This document shows positions 1 to 8,323 of a DNA stretch of 64,000 bases, piece by piece. The stretch is from Woeseiaceae bacterium (lineage in GTDB: Bacteria; Pseudomonadota; Gammaproteobacteria; Steroidobacterales; Woeseiaceae). Below the pieces are notes generated by a model. It was not told the origin of the DNA, did no database searches, and saw only the letters and a list, made by a program, of their open reading frames with translations. The stretch spans positions 103,925-167,924 of the forward strand of contig JAJFKV010000028.1 of assembly GCA_021773055.1 (NCBI GenBank), given 5' to 3'. The translations under genes and the position numbers were made by a program. Each line of letters begins with the position of its first letter. Within the stretch, counting starts at the first letter, position 1.

Positions 1-482
1 TCGCAGGATGGATAGCGGAATCGGCCCCGGGAATATCAGGTATTTTCTCTGAGACGACAACGCGTATTCTGCTCGTCACAACAATTGCTCTGCTACTTTC
101 GACGACCCCTGTTTCCCGGTTACCCAATTCAACGGCGATTGGTACCGCTATGGTGTATATATTCGTCGCCGGGATGGGCGCAAGAGCCGCGGTTTCCGGC
201 CTTGCTGATGCGCCGGCTTTCGTACTCGGTGCCTTTATCTGGATATTCATCCATGGCCTGTTCATGCTCGCCGGTGCCTGGATATTCCGGGTGGACGTGC
301 ACAGCGTCGCAATCGCATCGGCCGCAAATATTGGCGCCGCTGCGTCGGCACCCATTGTTGCAGCACATCACCGACCAAGCCTGGTGCCTGCCTCCATATT
401 GCTGGCCCTGCTGGGGTACGCTCTTGGAAATTATCTGGCGCCGTTGACCGGTCACCTGGCGAGAATAGCTGTAGGTCAGTAG
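1..482 (+). CDS. DUF819 family membrane protein, C-terminal part
   Basis: The reading frame is already open at the left edge, so the start lies outside the window; codons are in phase from base 3. About 159 residues remain. They are very hydrophobic and contain several transmembrane helices, with small-residue-rich stretches such as VYIFVAGMGARAAV and IASAANIGAAASAP. The latter, near the C-terminus, resembles the conserved end of the DUF819 (YjcL-like) integral membrane family. Members are predicted transporters of unknown substrate. The next gene starts 3 bp after the stop on the same strand, so the two are probably co-transcribed. The family call rests on the C-terminal third only. Confidence 0.7.
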   Translation, partial: AGWIAESAPGISGIFSETTTRILLVTTIALLLSTTPVSRLPNSTAIGTAMVYIFVAGMGARAAVSGLADAPAFVLGAFIWIFIHGLFMLAGAWIFRVDVHSVAIASAANIGAAASAPIVAAHHRPSLVPASILLALLGYALGNYLAPLTGHLARIAVGQ

Positions 483-485
483 GCG

Positions 486-1514
486 ATGTGGCTTACGTAT
501 GCCAAGCGTACTGCTCTGATTGTCACCGTCGTCCTGACGTTGTTAAGCATTGCTATCATTTTCCTGTGGTGGGACCGCCCGAGCCTCGATTCAATTGACT
601 GGCCGACACCGGCGGTCGCGTCTGCTGCCAACTCGGATGCCGTGACGGTTACGTGGCTCGGCGTTACGACATTGCTGTTTGACGATGGTGAAACGCAAAT
701 CCTTATCGATGGTTTTTTCTCGCGTCCATCCCTCGCTGAAATTGTTTTTCGTCGCCCTGTCGATAACGATGTAGCTCGTATTAACTATGCAATGAACGAG
801 TATCGAATGCGCCGCCTCGCTGCAATAATCCCTGTGCACAGTCACTTTGACCATGCGATGGACGTTGGCGAAATTGCGAATCGATCTAGCGCATCAATAC
901 TGGGTTCCGAGTCGGCGGCTCAGGTCGCGCGTGGGGCCGGCGTACCAGAAGATCAGATTACTGTTGTTGAGACAACCACTAGCTTCGAGTTCGGTAATTT
1001 TCGCGTAACGCTGCTGCCGACAGGACACGCGCCTGTTGGGTGGAGAGGGTCTGTGCCACTCGATGGTGTCATCGAAAATGCATTGACGATGCCGCAACCA
1101 ATTTCTGCCTGGCGTATGGGTGGCGGTTTCACCGTCATCATCGAACACCCGCAGGGCACTGCGCTGGTACAAGGTAGTGCCGCCTACAAGAAATACGAAC
1201 TACAGAAAATCGCCGCGGATGTCGTCTTTCTGGGCGTCGCTCAACTCAATTCACTTGGCAGAAATTACGCCGAACTGTATTGGCAACACACCGTCACTGC
1301 AAGTGGCAGCCACAGCGTCTATCCCATTCACTTCGATGACTTTACGAGACCATTTGGCGAAGTAGTATTACCGCCGAAAGTGATCGATAACTTTGCGACA
1401 ACAGCGAAATGGCTGACAGAGTTCCAGCAACGTTGGGACAGCGATGCGTCATTGTTCATGCCGGAGTTTGGTAAGCCGATTGCGATCTTTTCTCAGCCCG
1501 CTTCTGAGTTCTGA
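486..1514 (+). CDS. membrane-anchored metallo-beta-lactamase-fold hydrolase
   Basis: A 342-residue protein with one N-terminal transmembrane helix (about residues 8-28), so the catalytic domain probably faces the periplasm. The MBL fold is shown by TVTWLGVTTLLFDDGETQIL near residue 55, the metal-binding motif HSHFDH (about 118-123), and a later glycine/histidine motif LPTGHAP. This layout is that of the UlaG/NAPE-PLD-like branch, which hydrolyses phosphodiester or lactone bonds. The C-terminal QHTVTASGSHSVYPIHFDDF supplies further histidines and an aspartate as possible ligands. The substrate cannot be read from the sequence. It follows the DUF819 gene by 3 bp and its 3' end overlaps the convergent GIY-YIG gene by 22 bp. 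Confidence 0.8.
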   Translation: MWLTYAKRTALIVTVVLTLLSIAIIFLWWDRPSLDSIDWPTPAVASAANSDAVTVTWLGVTTLLFDDGETQILIDGFFSRPSLAEIVFRRPVDNDVARINYAMNEYRMRRLAAIIPVHSHFDHAMDVGEIANRSSASILGSESAAQVARGAGVPEDQITVVETTTSFEFGNFRVTLLPTGHAPVGWRGSVPLDGVIENALTMPQPISAWRMGGGFTVIIEHPQGTALVQGSAAYKKYELQKIAADVVFLGVAQLNSLGRNYAELYWQHTVTASGSHSVYPIHFDDFTRPFGEVVLPPKVIDNFATTAKWLTEFQQRWDSDASLFMPEFGKPIAIFSQPASEF

Positions 1515-1795
1515 TCTACCATTAAACTCTGTAGCTCCATACGCCCACCAATAAGAGCTTCCTTATCGCCGCGATTGAGTTGTTTGATTCGGTATTCAAG
1601 CTGCAATGCGCTGGATCTGTCACCAGCTTCTGCTGAATAAACGAGCTGCAATGGCCCGCGGCCTTTTAGATATTTGGCGCCGCGAGGACTGCTCTCATGT
1701 TCGACGATTCGTCGGGCTACATCTGCCGCAATTCCGGTGTAGTAGGTGTCGTCAGCACAGCGCACGATGTAGACGCTGTATTCAGTCTCTGCCAT
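1493..1795 (-). CDS. GIY-YIG domain protein (UPF0213/YhbQ type)
   Basis: A 100-residue single-domain GIY-YIG protein. The motif appears as YSVYIVRCADDTYYTGIAAD at residues 6-25, followed by the conserved arginine in DVARRIVEH and the glutamate in LQLEYRIKQL. Length and the KYLKGRGPLQLVY segment match the UPF0213/YhbQ family of small stand-alone GIY-YIG proteins. These are thought to be DNA nucleases linked to repair, but the cellular role is poorly defined. The ATG lies at 1795. The gene overlaps the 3' end of the MBL hydrolase in convergent orientation. Confidence 0.88.
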   Translation of the reverse strand: MAETEYSVYIVRCADDTYYTGIAADVARRIVEHESSPRGAKYLKGRGPLQLVYSAEAGDRSSALQLEYRIKQLNRGDKEALIGGRMELQSLMVDQNSEAG

Positions 1796-1892
1796 TACTT
1801 ATCGCTGCTTCCAACTCGCTCGGTTGGCGGTGATATTCATCCCGCAGACTTGACGAGCGAATGGGGCATACTTCGAAGATGCAGCACATCAA

Positions 1893-2264
1893 TCAGGCGT
1901 TGCCACCCACCAGAGTATCGCCGAACACGCGAAATGCGCCAGCCTCAATACTGTCGAGATTCTCAGTCGTGTCAGCCCATGTCAGTACGATATCGGAGGT
2001 GCCGTCCAGTTCTTCAGCTGGCTCGTGCAACCTTAAGGTCAACACGTTGCCTGTTAGGGCCGCCTCACGAATCAGATTGTGTCCACCGAATTGCTGTTCG
2101 TTGATTTCGATGTAAATCGACTCGTCGAATTCCTCGTCAACGGTCCGCATTAGCAAAAGGTAATCGGATATGTCGCCCTCATCCGTCGTCTTCGCAAAAA
2201 ATAACATGGTTGTGTTATCGCGAACATCGAATGCAACGGTGTCGTATTGTCGGCTAGCTTCCAT
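1893..2264 (-). CDS. hypothetical acidic protein, 123 aa
   Basis: I do not recognise a family. The ATG at 2264 is chosen because a good Shine-Dalgarno (GAGGGAG) lies just upstream; an upstream in-frame start at 2294 would extend further into the acyltransferase gene. The protein is soluble, strongly acidic and rich in predicted beta strands (AFDVRDNTTMLFFAKT, DYLLLMRTVDEEFDESIYIEINEQQFGG). It has no signal peptide or membrane helix. It overlaps the end of the upstream acyltransferase gene by 11 bp, so translational coupling and a shared transcript are likely. Confidence 0.7.
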   Translation of the reverse strand: MEASRQYDTVAFDVRDNTTMLFFAKTTDEGDISDYLLLMRTVDEEFDESIYIEINEQQFGGHNLIREAALTGNVLTLRLHEPAEELDGTSDIVLTWADTTENLDSIEAGAFRVFGDTLVGGNA

Positions 2265-3153
2265 GAGACTCCCTCGTTTTATCGAGTATCTCATCTTTTT
2301 CAGTCCAGATTTGGCCTAACCACGCGTGCACCCGTTTTCTAAATTCGCGATCTGCTTCATAGTTACCCTCGACCAGCCAGTTTTCGAGTTTTCGCTCGCG
2401 AACGCTGACGACAACATCAACGTGGCTACCACAACACATATCCCAAAAGCTCGTCGCACCGTCCTGATAAACCATTGTGACGTCCGCAATACCCTCGAAC
2501 AGGTCACCCATTGACGAAAGCGCGATCGCAAGACCGCCGGCACGTGGTTGCAGGAGATGTTTGTATGGAGACTTGCGGGCCACACGCTTGTCCTCCGAAA
2601 ATCGCGTTCCCTCGATGAAATTAATAACCGAGGTCGGCGTATCGCAAAACTTTTCACACGCCCTTTTCGTCGTTTCGAGATCCTTACCTTTCATGTGCGG
2701 ATTCTTCGCGAGGTAAGAGGGCGAATATCGCTTCATGAATGGCATGTCCATTGCCCACCAGGCGATGCCCAGTAACGGAAACCAAATGAGCTGCTGTTTG
2801 ATGAAGAATTTAAGGAACGGAATGCGGCGATTAAACACTGCCTGCAGAACTACAATATCGACCCAGGTCTGATGATTGGAAATAACGAGATACCATCCAT
2901 CGAGCCGCAGGTTGTCCAGACCACTGCTCTGCAAACTGACTGAACCGGCGACCCTCATCATCAGCCAATTCGTACTGATCCAGTTCTCGCCCATCATCAT
3001 GAGGACACGTGTGATGGAGCGCCGCAGAGCCGGGACAGGCAACAACAACTTTACAACGGCCAACAGCACTATTGGTATAAACCAGATTATCGTGTTGATC
3101 GTGAAGCCGCCGAAGAAGACCACGCCACGAAGATTGCGGAAAAATGCTTTCAC
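2254..3153 (-). CDS. 1-acyl-sn-glycerol-3-phosphate acyltransferase-like protein (YihG/PlsC family)
   Basis: A 299-residue membrane-bound acyltransferase that probably transfers acyl chains to lysophosphatidic acid or a related lysophospholipid on the inner membrane. An N-terminal hydrophobic segment (about 12-38) is followed by the catalytic NHxxxxD block NHQTWVD (His94, Asp99) and the substrate-binding block EGTR (181-184). Length and the FFIKQQLIWFPLLGIAWWAMD stretch match E. coli YihG better than the roughly 245-residue PlsC. The start is GTG at 3153, with GGA six bases upstream. The downstream hypothetical gene overlaps its stop codon. Confidence 0.88.
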   Translation of the reverse strand: MKAFFRNLRGVVFFGGFTINTIIWFIPIVLLAVVKLLLPVPALRRSITRVLMMMGENWISTNWLMMRVAGSVSLQSSGLDNLRLDGWYLVISNHQTWVDIVVLQAVFNRRIPFLKFFIKQQLIWFPLLGIAWWAMDMPFMKRYSPSYLAKNPHMKGKDLETTKRACEKFCDTPTSVINFIEGTRFSEDKRVARKSPYKHLLQPRAGGLAIALSSMGDLFEGIADVTMVYQDGATSFWDMCCGSHVDVVVSVRERKLENWLVEGNYEADREFRKRVHAWLGQIWTEKDEILDKTRESHGS

Positions 3154-3266
3154 TGTATTCCAGAGTACCGGTTAGGAGCTGTATTTTAGCCTGAATCGCG
3201 ATACGGTGACCGCATGGCTGATGCGACAACATTAGGAAACAGCACGCTGGTCCGCGGTGGTGAAGC

Positions 3267-4022
3267 ATGACGTGGCAATCCGCCCTGCTAGCGGCTGTAA
3301 GTCTCGGTGCAATAGTTGTGGCCGTAATTGCGGACCCCGTTGCGCAAGACCCGCTCTATCACCTGTTTGCGGATGAGCGAAAGATGGCCAGTGTGCCGAA
3401 CTTTATGAATGTGATGTCAAATCTGCCGTTTCTGGTTGTCGGTATATGGGGCTGGCGAATTATCGCAAGCAGCGAAGAAACCGTAATGCCGACGACCAAG
3501 CTCGCCTGGAATGTCTTTTTCTTCGGCATCGCACTGACCGCTTTCGGGTCGGGCTATTTTCACCTCGAACCCAACAACAGCACCCTGGTATGGGACAGGC
3601 TGCCGATGACGATTGGTTTCATGAGCCTGATCTCTATCGTCATTTCAGAGTACTTCTCGCCGCATCTCGGCAGAAAATTGCTGCTGCCGCTACTCTTGGT
3701 TGGTGCAGGTTCAGTAGCATACTGGGCTCACACTGAGTCTCTGGGTGTCGGCGATCTTCGACCATACGCCATCGTCCAATTTCTGCCGATGCTATTAATT
3801 CCAATGATCATCGTTCTCTATAAAACACGGAGTAACCTCGGTCGTTATGTGTGGTGGATGATCGGCTTTTACGTTGCGGCGAAGGTCGCTGAGCAACTGG
3901 ATGACAACCTGTACGCGGTTGGCCAGGCTGTGAGCGGACACACACTGAAGCACCTGCTCGCATCATTGGCGCCCGCAAGCTTGCTGTACGGTCTGCTGCA
4001 ACGGCGTGGCCGTGTCCAATAG
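3267..4022 (+). CDS. CREST-superfamily membrane hydrolase (alkaline ceramidase-like)
   Basis: A 251-residue protein with about seven transmembrane helices. Conserved polar positions fit the ceramidase/CREST fold: a Ser in NVMSNLPF, the SGYFHLEPNNSTLVWDRLPM block (His, Asp) and the C-terminal SGHTLKHLLAS with two histidines. In this superfamily these residues bind zinc and hydrolyse amide bonds of lipids. Bacterial members are mostly uncharacterised, so a ceramide or other amide-lipid substrate is inference. It is divergent from the acyltransferase gene, giving a small lipid-related neighbourhood. The downstream GFA gene overlaps its end. Confidence 0.75.
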   Translation: MTWQSALLAAVSLGAIVVAVIADPVAQDPLYHLFADERKMASVPNFMNVMSNLPFLVVGIWGWRIIASSEETVMPTTKLAWNVFFFGIALTAFGSGYFHLEPNNSTLVWDRLPMTIGFMSLISIVISEYFSPHLGRKLLLPLLLVGAGSVAYWAHTESLGVGDLRPYAIVQFLPMLLIPMIIVLYKTRSNLGRYVWWMIGFYVAAKVAEQLDDNLYAVGQAVSGHTLKHLLASLAPASLLYGLLQRRGRVQ

Positions 4023-4443
4023 CACTTACGGCGGCAGCTGCCATTGCGGCTCCATCGGGTTTTCTTATCAATGCTCGATAATTCCGGGCGAATGGTCTGT
4101 TCGCGGCTGCCAGTGTCGATTTTGTCGCTCACACGACGCCCTCAGTACTTCCGATCCCGGCTCGAGCATTGAATTCTTCTCATCTGATCCGTCACAGCTC
4201 CGTCGCTACCGTTTCGGTCTCAAGACGGCGGACTTTCTGCTCTGCCGTAATTGCGGTGTCTATATTGGTGCCGTTATCGAAACGGACAAGGGCAAATTCG
4301 GCATCATCAACACGCACGCCCTCGTACCGCAACCGAGTGAACTGGCGGGCCCGGCGCCCATCAGCTACGACGGCGAAGTCACAGGCGGTAGGATTTCCCG
4401 GCGCGAAGAGCGCTGGTCGCCTGTTAGTGGTGTTCCCTGGTAG
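4006..4443 (+). CDS. GFA family zinc-binding protein
   Basis: A 145-residue protein of the GFA/CENP-V family, related to glutathione-dependent formaldehyde-activating enzyme. Zinc-binding cysteines are visible as GSCHCGSIGFSY (CxC), CQCRFCRS (CxCxxC) and LLCRNCGVYIG (CxxC). The true substrate of most members is unknown. The start is GTG at 4006, inside the preceding gene (17-bp overlap); a second GTG at 4012 is equally possible. The overlap indicates co-transcription with the CREST-type gene. Confidence 0.85.
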   Translation: MAVSNSTYGGSCHCGSIGFSYQCSIIPGEWSVRGCQCRFCRSHDALSTSDPGSSIEFFSSDPSQLRRYRFGLKTADFLLCRNCGVYIGAVIETDKGKFGIINTHALVPQPSELAGPAPISYDGEVTGGRISRREERWSPVSGVPW

Positions 4444-4520
4444 AAACCTGCACGACACAGCGTTACCATGCGCGCGCCGGTTATATCCGGCTATAAATCA
4501 ACGACTGAGGAACGTGGAAA

Positions 4521-5417
4521 ATGACGGTTGCGAAACGAATTGATGGCAAAGCCAAAGCGGCGGAATTCGCTGCATCGATTACCAGGGAAACGGCTACCTT
4601 GCTGGACGAACATGGCATCAGGCCCGGACTGGCCGTCGTAATCATCGGCGAGGACCCGGCCAGCCAGGTTTACGTGCGCAACAAGAAGCGCACGGCAGAG
4701 TCCTGCGGCTTCCATTCGGTGCAACACAAACTCGCTGAAGATGTATCACAGACCGATGTCCTGCAGCTAATCGACAATCTCAACAATGATGACGCTATCC
4801 ACGGCATTCTTGTGCAATTGCCGCTACCCGGCCATTTGGACGAGCAGGCTATTACGCAGGCAATCGAGCCATCGAAAGACGTCGACGGCTTCCATTTCGT
4901 GAATATTGGCAAGCTGACCGCCGGTCACACCTCTGATGCTTTTGTTCCGTGTACTCCAGCGGGCTGCATGCTCATGATCGAGGACGAACTCGGTAATGAC
5001 TTGTCCGGTAAGAGTGCGGTTGTTATCGGCCGCTCGAATATTGTCGGCAAACCTATGGCTGCGTTGCTGCTGCAGGTCAATGCTACTGTGACAGTTACTC
5101 ACAGTCGTACAAAGGACTTGCCACAGGTTGTTGCCGCTGCGGATATAATTATCGCGGCTGTTGGCCGCCCCGAAATGGTGAAAGCCGACTGGGTCAAGCC
5201 GGGCGCGATCATCATCGACGTTGGCATCAATCGCGTGGAAAAGACCATCAATGGCGAGACAAAGATGGGGCTCACAGGCGACGTTGATTTTGACGATGTC
5301 AGCACGGTCGCCGGTGCCGTTACCCCGGTTCCCGGTGGCGTTGGCCCAATGACGATCACAATGCTCATGGCAAATACTTTGCGATCAGCCCGCCTTGCCG
5401 CCGGACTGGAAGGCTAA
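4521..5417 (+). CDS. folD: bifunctional methylenetetrahydrofolate dehydrogenase/methenyltetrahydrofolate cyclohydrolase FolD
   Basis: A 298-residue cytosolic enzyme that interconverts 5,10-methylene-, methenyl- and 10-formyl-tetrahydrofolate using NADP. The catalytic Tyr/Lys block is [11 protein letters not shown] (Tyr51, Lys55); the folate motif is [13 protein letters not shown]; the nucleotide-binding region is [18 protein letters not shown]; the C-terminal signature is [15 protein letters not shown]. Full length for the family. ATG at 4521 with GAGGAA upstream. The following mtnA ATG lies 10 bp after the stop, so the two are likely co-transcribed. Confidence 0.97.
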   Translation: MTVAKRIDGKAKAAEFAASITRETATLLDEHGIRPGLAVVIIGEDPASQVYVRNKKRTAESCGFHSVQHKLAEDVSQTDVLQLIDNLNNDDAIHGILVQLPLPGHLDEQAITQAIEPSKDVDGFHFVNIGKLTAGHTSDAFVPCTPAGCMLMIEDELGNDLSGKSAVVIGRSNIVGKPMAALLLQVNATVTVTHSRTKDLPQVVAAADIIIAAVGRPEMVKADWVKPGAIIIDVGINRVEKTINGETKMGLTGDVDFDDVSTVAGAVTPVPGGVGPMTITMLMANTLRSARLAAGLEG

Positions 5418-5427
5418 GCGGGAAACC

Positions 5428-6534
5428 ATGCTCCCGGTTAATGCCGAGGATTTTCGAACTATCTGGCTTTGTCCGGACGATGACTCTGTAGTTCAGATTA
5501 TCGACCAGCGCCTGCTCCCGCACGACTATCATATCCAAGACCTGAAGAGATGGCAGGACGGCGTCGAAGCAATTAGCGACATGTACGTGCGCGGCGCACC
5601 GTTGATCGGCGCCACCGCTGCGTGGAGCCTGTATCTCGCAAGTTTGGATGTCAGCGACCCTGCGGCAGAGATCCGCACAGCGGCGGATGCACTGCTGCAA
5701 TCAAGACCGACGGCCGTCAACCTCGGCTGGGCCATTGAGCGGGTTCTGACTGTGATCGAGGCCGCATCCAGTAGCGAGGATTTGCCTGCACTGATTCGCC
5801 GTGAAGCCGGAGACATCTGCAACGAAGATATCGAGATAAGCCGTGGCATCGGCGAGCATGGCCTGCGCCTGATCGAAGAAATTGCGGCAGGAAAGAATGG
5901 CGGCGCCGTGAATATTCTCACCCACTGCAATGCCGGTTCACTGGCTACGATCAACTGGGGAACTGCGACAGCGCCTATCTACTTCGCGCATCGAAAAGGC
6001 ATCGCTGTCCACGTATGGGTTGATGAAACGCGCCCACGCAATCAAGGCTCACAACTCACCGCCTGGGAACTGGCGGCGAACGGAGTTCCACATACACTCA
6101 TTGTCGATAATGCGGGCGGCCACCTGATGCAACATGAGATGGTTGATCTGGTAATTACCGGTACCGACCGAACCACGCGTTGTGGAGATGTCGCCAACAA
6201 GATCGGGACCTACCTGAAGGCACTCGCTGCAGACGATAATGACATTCCGTTTTATGTGGCGCTACCATCCACAACAATCGATTGGAAGAGCCGTGACGGG
6301 CTGACGGAAATTCCGATTGAAGAACGTGACAACGCCGAAGTAACAGACATTTATGGAGTCAGTAATGGCGAGAGAATCCATGTCCGCACGACTGCACCTA
6401 ATACGCCCGTGAGCAACTACGCGTTTGACGTGACACCAGCGCGACTCATTACAGGACTCATCACTGAACGCGGCATTTGTGATGCGAGCGAGGATGGTCT
6501 GCTTGAACTGTTCCCGGAAATGCGTACCGAATGA
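5428..6534 (+). CDS. mtnA: S-methyl-5-thioribose-1-phosphate isomerase MtnA
   Basis: A 368-residue isomerase converting methylthioribose-1-phosphate to methylthioribulose-1-phosphate in methylthioadenosine salvage. Family motifs are the phosphate loop MYVRGAPLIGATAAW, the catalytic cysteine in ILTHCNAGSLAT and the catalytic aspartate in VITGTDRTTRCGDVANKIGTYLKA. The ATG at 5428 clears the folD stop; an upstream in-frame ATG at 5395 would overlap folD by 23 bp. The class II aldolase gene overlaps its stop (ATGA). No MTA phosphorylase, MTR kinase or later salvage genes are present in the window. Confidence 0.95.
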   Translation: MLPVNAEDFRTIWLCPDDDSVVQIIDQRLLPHDYHIQDLKRWQDGVEAISDMYVRGAPLIGATAAWSLYLASLDVSDPAAEIRTAADALLQSRPTAVNLGWAIERVLTVIEAASSSEDLPALIRREAGDICNEDIEISRGIGEHGLRLIEEIAAGKNGGAVNILTHCNAGSLATINWGTATAPIYFAHRKGIAVHVWVDETRPRNQGSQLTAWELAANGVPHTLIVDNAGGHLMQHEMVDLVITGTDRTTRCGDVANKIGTYLKALAADDNDIPFYVALPSTTIDWKSRDGLTEIPIEERDNAEVTDIYGVSNGERIHVRTTAPNTPVSNYAFDVTPARLITGLITERGICDASEDGLLELFPEMRTE

Positions 6535-7139
6535 CCCCGGATGAAGGCTACATCAAGTATCAGAGCCATTGGTCTCCTGGGCCACCACCTGATATTGACG
6601 CGACACGCTTGTTGGAGAAATGGCGCATACCGCTGTTCGCCGCCGGTCTCATAGGCCATTACGCGGATCTCAACATTGGCTTCGGCAATATCAGTATTCG
6701 CAGTGGTGCGCCTGGTCAGTTTCTGATCACCGGTACGCAAACCGGGCACATCGAGCGCTCAACTGCCGAGCATTATTCGCTGGTAACGGGCTTCGATATT
6801 GACCGTAACGAGGTATCTTGTAACGGTCCGGTGCAAGCGTCATCGGAGGCGATGACACACGCCGCAATTTATGCGCTTGATCCGTTAATCGGCGCCATTG
6901 TTCATGTGCACAGCAAACAGCTTTGGGATCGATACCTGGATGTGCTGCCATCGACGGACAATGCTGTAGCCTACGGCACCCCTGAAATGGCGAAGGAATT
7001 CAGGCGCCTCTATCGGGGATCGAAGTTTCGATCGGACGGTATCGCCGTAATGTGCGGCCACGATGAAGGACTGGTCAGCGTCGGCAAAAATCTCGAACAG
7101 GCGGCTTGCAGAATCCTGAGCCTCGCAAAAGAACAGTAG
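6531..7139 (+). CDS. class II aldolase/adducin-family protein, candidate methylthioribulose-1-phosphate aldolase or dehydratase
   Basis: A 202-residue zinc aldolase/dehydratase-fold protein. The zinc and catalytic residues of the FucA family are in place: the SSEAMTHAAIY block with the catalytic-type glutamate, the HVH pair in GAIVHVHSKQLW, and a third histidine in VMCGHDEGLVSVG. Translational coupling to mtnA (4-bp overlap) makes the MtnA product, methylthioribulose-1-phosphate, the natural candidate substrate. The enzyme could be the MtnB dehydratase of the classic salvage pathway or an aldolase of a DHAP-type shunt. The SSE block looks closer to FucA-type aldolases than to the MtnB motif as I remember it, but only an alignment would settle this. 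Confidence 0.8.
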   Translation: MTPDEGYIKYQSHWSPGPPPDIDATRLLEKWRIPLFAAGLIGHYADLNIGFGNISIRSGAPGQFLITGTQTGHIERSTAEHYSLVTGFDIDRNEVSCNGPVQASSEAMTHAAIYALDPLIGAIVHVHSKQLWDRYLDVLPSTDNAVAYGTPEMAKEFRRLYRGSKFRSDGIAVMCGHDEGLVSVGKNLEQAACRILSLAKEQ

Positions 7140-7151
7140 GTCTTCATCAGA

Positions 7152-7379
7152 TCACGATCGGCGCGCTGCGCTTTGGTCTGGCCGTTTGCCGAATAGTGGT
7201 AATCCGAAAACCAGGACTAGAATCAAGTACCAATACCACGCCAGACTCATCGCATCGCTGTGAAACCTGGGCCATGCGTTCATAGCGCACAAGGTGGTCA
7301 ACATTGTGACTATGATGATGCTCTGCCTCTGCAGCACGGTTATCGTTATTTGCCTCTGGAGTCTTTGCCTGATTCCCAT
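7152..7379 (-). CDS. small membrane protein, 75 aa
   Basis: No family recognised. The ATG at 7379 has a clear Shine-Dalgarno (GAGGGA, eight bases upstream); an in-frame TTG at 7394 is less likely. The sequence has two hydrophobic segments (about residues 15-32 and 42-58) and a basic C-terminus ending in PDQSAARRS, so it is probably an inner-membrane protein with two helices. It starts 33 bp after the stop of the TonB-C gene and is probably the last gene of that operon. Confidence 0.55.
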   Translation of the reverse strand: MGIRQRLQRQITITVLQRQSIIIVTMLTTLCAMNAWPRFHSDAMSLAWYWYLILVLVFGLPLFGKRPDQSAARRS

Positions 7380-7412
7380 CTTGTTATCCCTCAATGCCGG
7401 TGCCGGCGTCAG

Positions 7413-7793
7413 TTACCCAACGCCTTCGTCGAGCGGTTCCAGAGAAAAAATAAACGTACGACAGGACTTGATCGCCTGCAGTTTTTCATCATCCTCGAGC
7501 GGCCGGAAGAATGATGCACGCACAGCGCTGATGGACGGTCTTTCAAAAGCGCGATTCGTACTGTTGCGAACCGCAATTCGTCGCGGCCTTCCTTTCCTGT
7601 CAACGTCGAAGCAAACTTCTACCTCACCTTCAACTCGATCACGCCTCGCTTTTCGCGGATATTTGGGCACGACAGTGTTAGTGGGAATGCGATGCGTGCT
7701 GCTGTCGACCACTTTAGCTACCGACGAATCTTCCTCTGCCGCGACCATACCGGCGATCAATAGCGGCACCACAAGTAACAGTGCCCGCCACAT
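7413..7793 (-). CDS. TonB C-terminal domain protein, exported
   Basis: A 126-residue protein with an N-terminal signal peptide (LLLVVPLLIAGMVAAEE) and a C-terminal TonB-like fold. The hallmark is PKYPRKARRDRVEGEVEVCF followed by RKGRPRRIAV and the helix-strand end SISAVRASFFRP. There is no proline-rich spacer and no retained membrane anchor, so it is unlikely to be a canonical energy transducer. It may act as a stand-alone periplasmic TonB_C domain. ATG at 7793 overlaps the stop of the TPR gene (TGATG); a GTG one codon earlier is possible. Confidence 0.75.
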   Translation of the reverse strand: MWRALLLVVPLLIAGMVAAEEDSSVAKVVDSSTHRIPTNTVVPKYPRKARRDRVEGEVEVCFDVDRKGRPRRIAVRNSTNRAFERPSISAVRASFFRPLEDDEKLQAIKSCRTFIFSLEPLDEGVG

Positions 7794-8320
7794 CACTCGT
7801 GCTCCCTGACTGGCGATCGCGGTTCGTTGCGTCGCTCGTCAATCGTGATTTTCTCATCAACGGGCTGTACCTCGTCGAGGTACATTCCCTTCACTTCTTT
7901 GAGTTTTTCAGATCGTGGGTTGAGTTCCTGACCTTTCTTGATATCGGCTTCCGCTTCTTCGAAGCGCTCAAGACGTAAATAGACAATGGCGCGGTTATTG
8001 TAGGTTCGCCAATGATATGGGTCTCGTTCAAGAACCCAGTTGCAATGCTCTAATGCTGTTTTTGGCTGACCGAGTAGCAGAAAGCCCGCACACAGGTTGG
8101 CGTGGCCAATTTTTTCCTCGCGCCGGCCTTGGGCTATTTCAAGCCCCTTCGATGTGAGCCGTACGCCTTCAGCAGCGTTACCCGCCTGAAGTGCGTTAGA
8201 CCCGTCGTAAAGATAGATGTTGCTAGGCCCAATGACGTTCTTCGATTTTGATTCATCATCTGCAGTCACCTGCGCTGCTGCGAGCATTGTCATCGCGAAC
8301 AGGAGCAGGTACTTACCCAT
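7793..8320 (-). CDS. exported tetratricopeptide-repeat protein
   Basis: A 175-residue protein with a signal peptide (LLLFAMTMLAAAQVTA). At least two TPR units are visible: AGFLLLGQPKTALEHCNWVLERDP and TYNNRAIVYLRLERFEEAEADIKKG. It is probably a periplasmic protein-protein interaction module. It lies between the dienelactone hydrolase (3-bp gap) and the TonB-C gene (overlap), so all three are translated from one message. No specific partner can be named. Confidence 0.8.
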   Translation of the reverse strand: MGKYLLLFAMTMLAAAQVTADDESKSKNVIGPSNIYLYDGSNALQAGNAAEGVRLTSKGLEIAQGRREEKIGHANLCAGFLLLGQPKTALEHCNWVLERDPYHWRTYNNRAIVYLRLERFEEAEADIKKGQELNPRSEKLKEVKGMYLDEVQPVDEKITIDERRNEPRSPVREHE

Positions 8321-8323
8321 GGT

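Noticed and set aside
2202..2219. Inverted repeat ATAACA...TGTTAT resembling half of the 22-bp operator
   Set aside because: It lies inside a coding region, has a different spacing and lacks the GTGT/ACAC ends in symmetric position.
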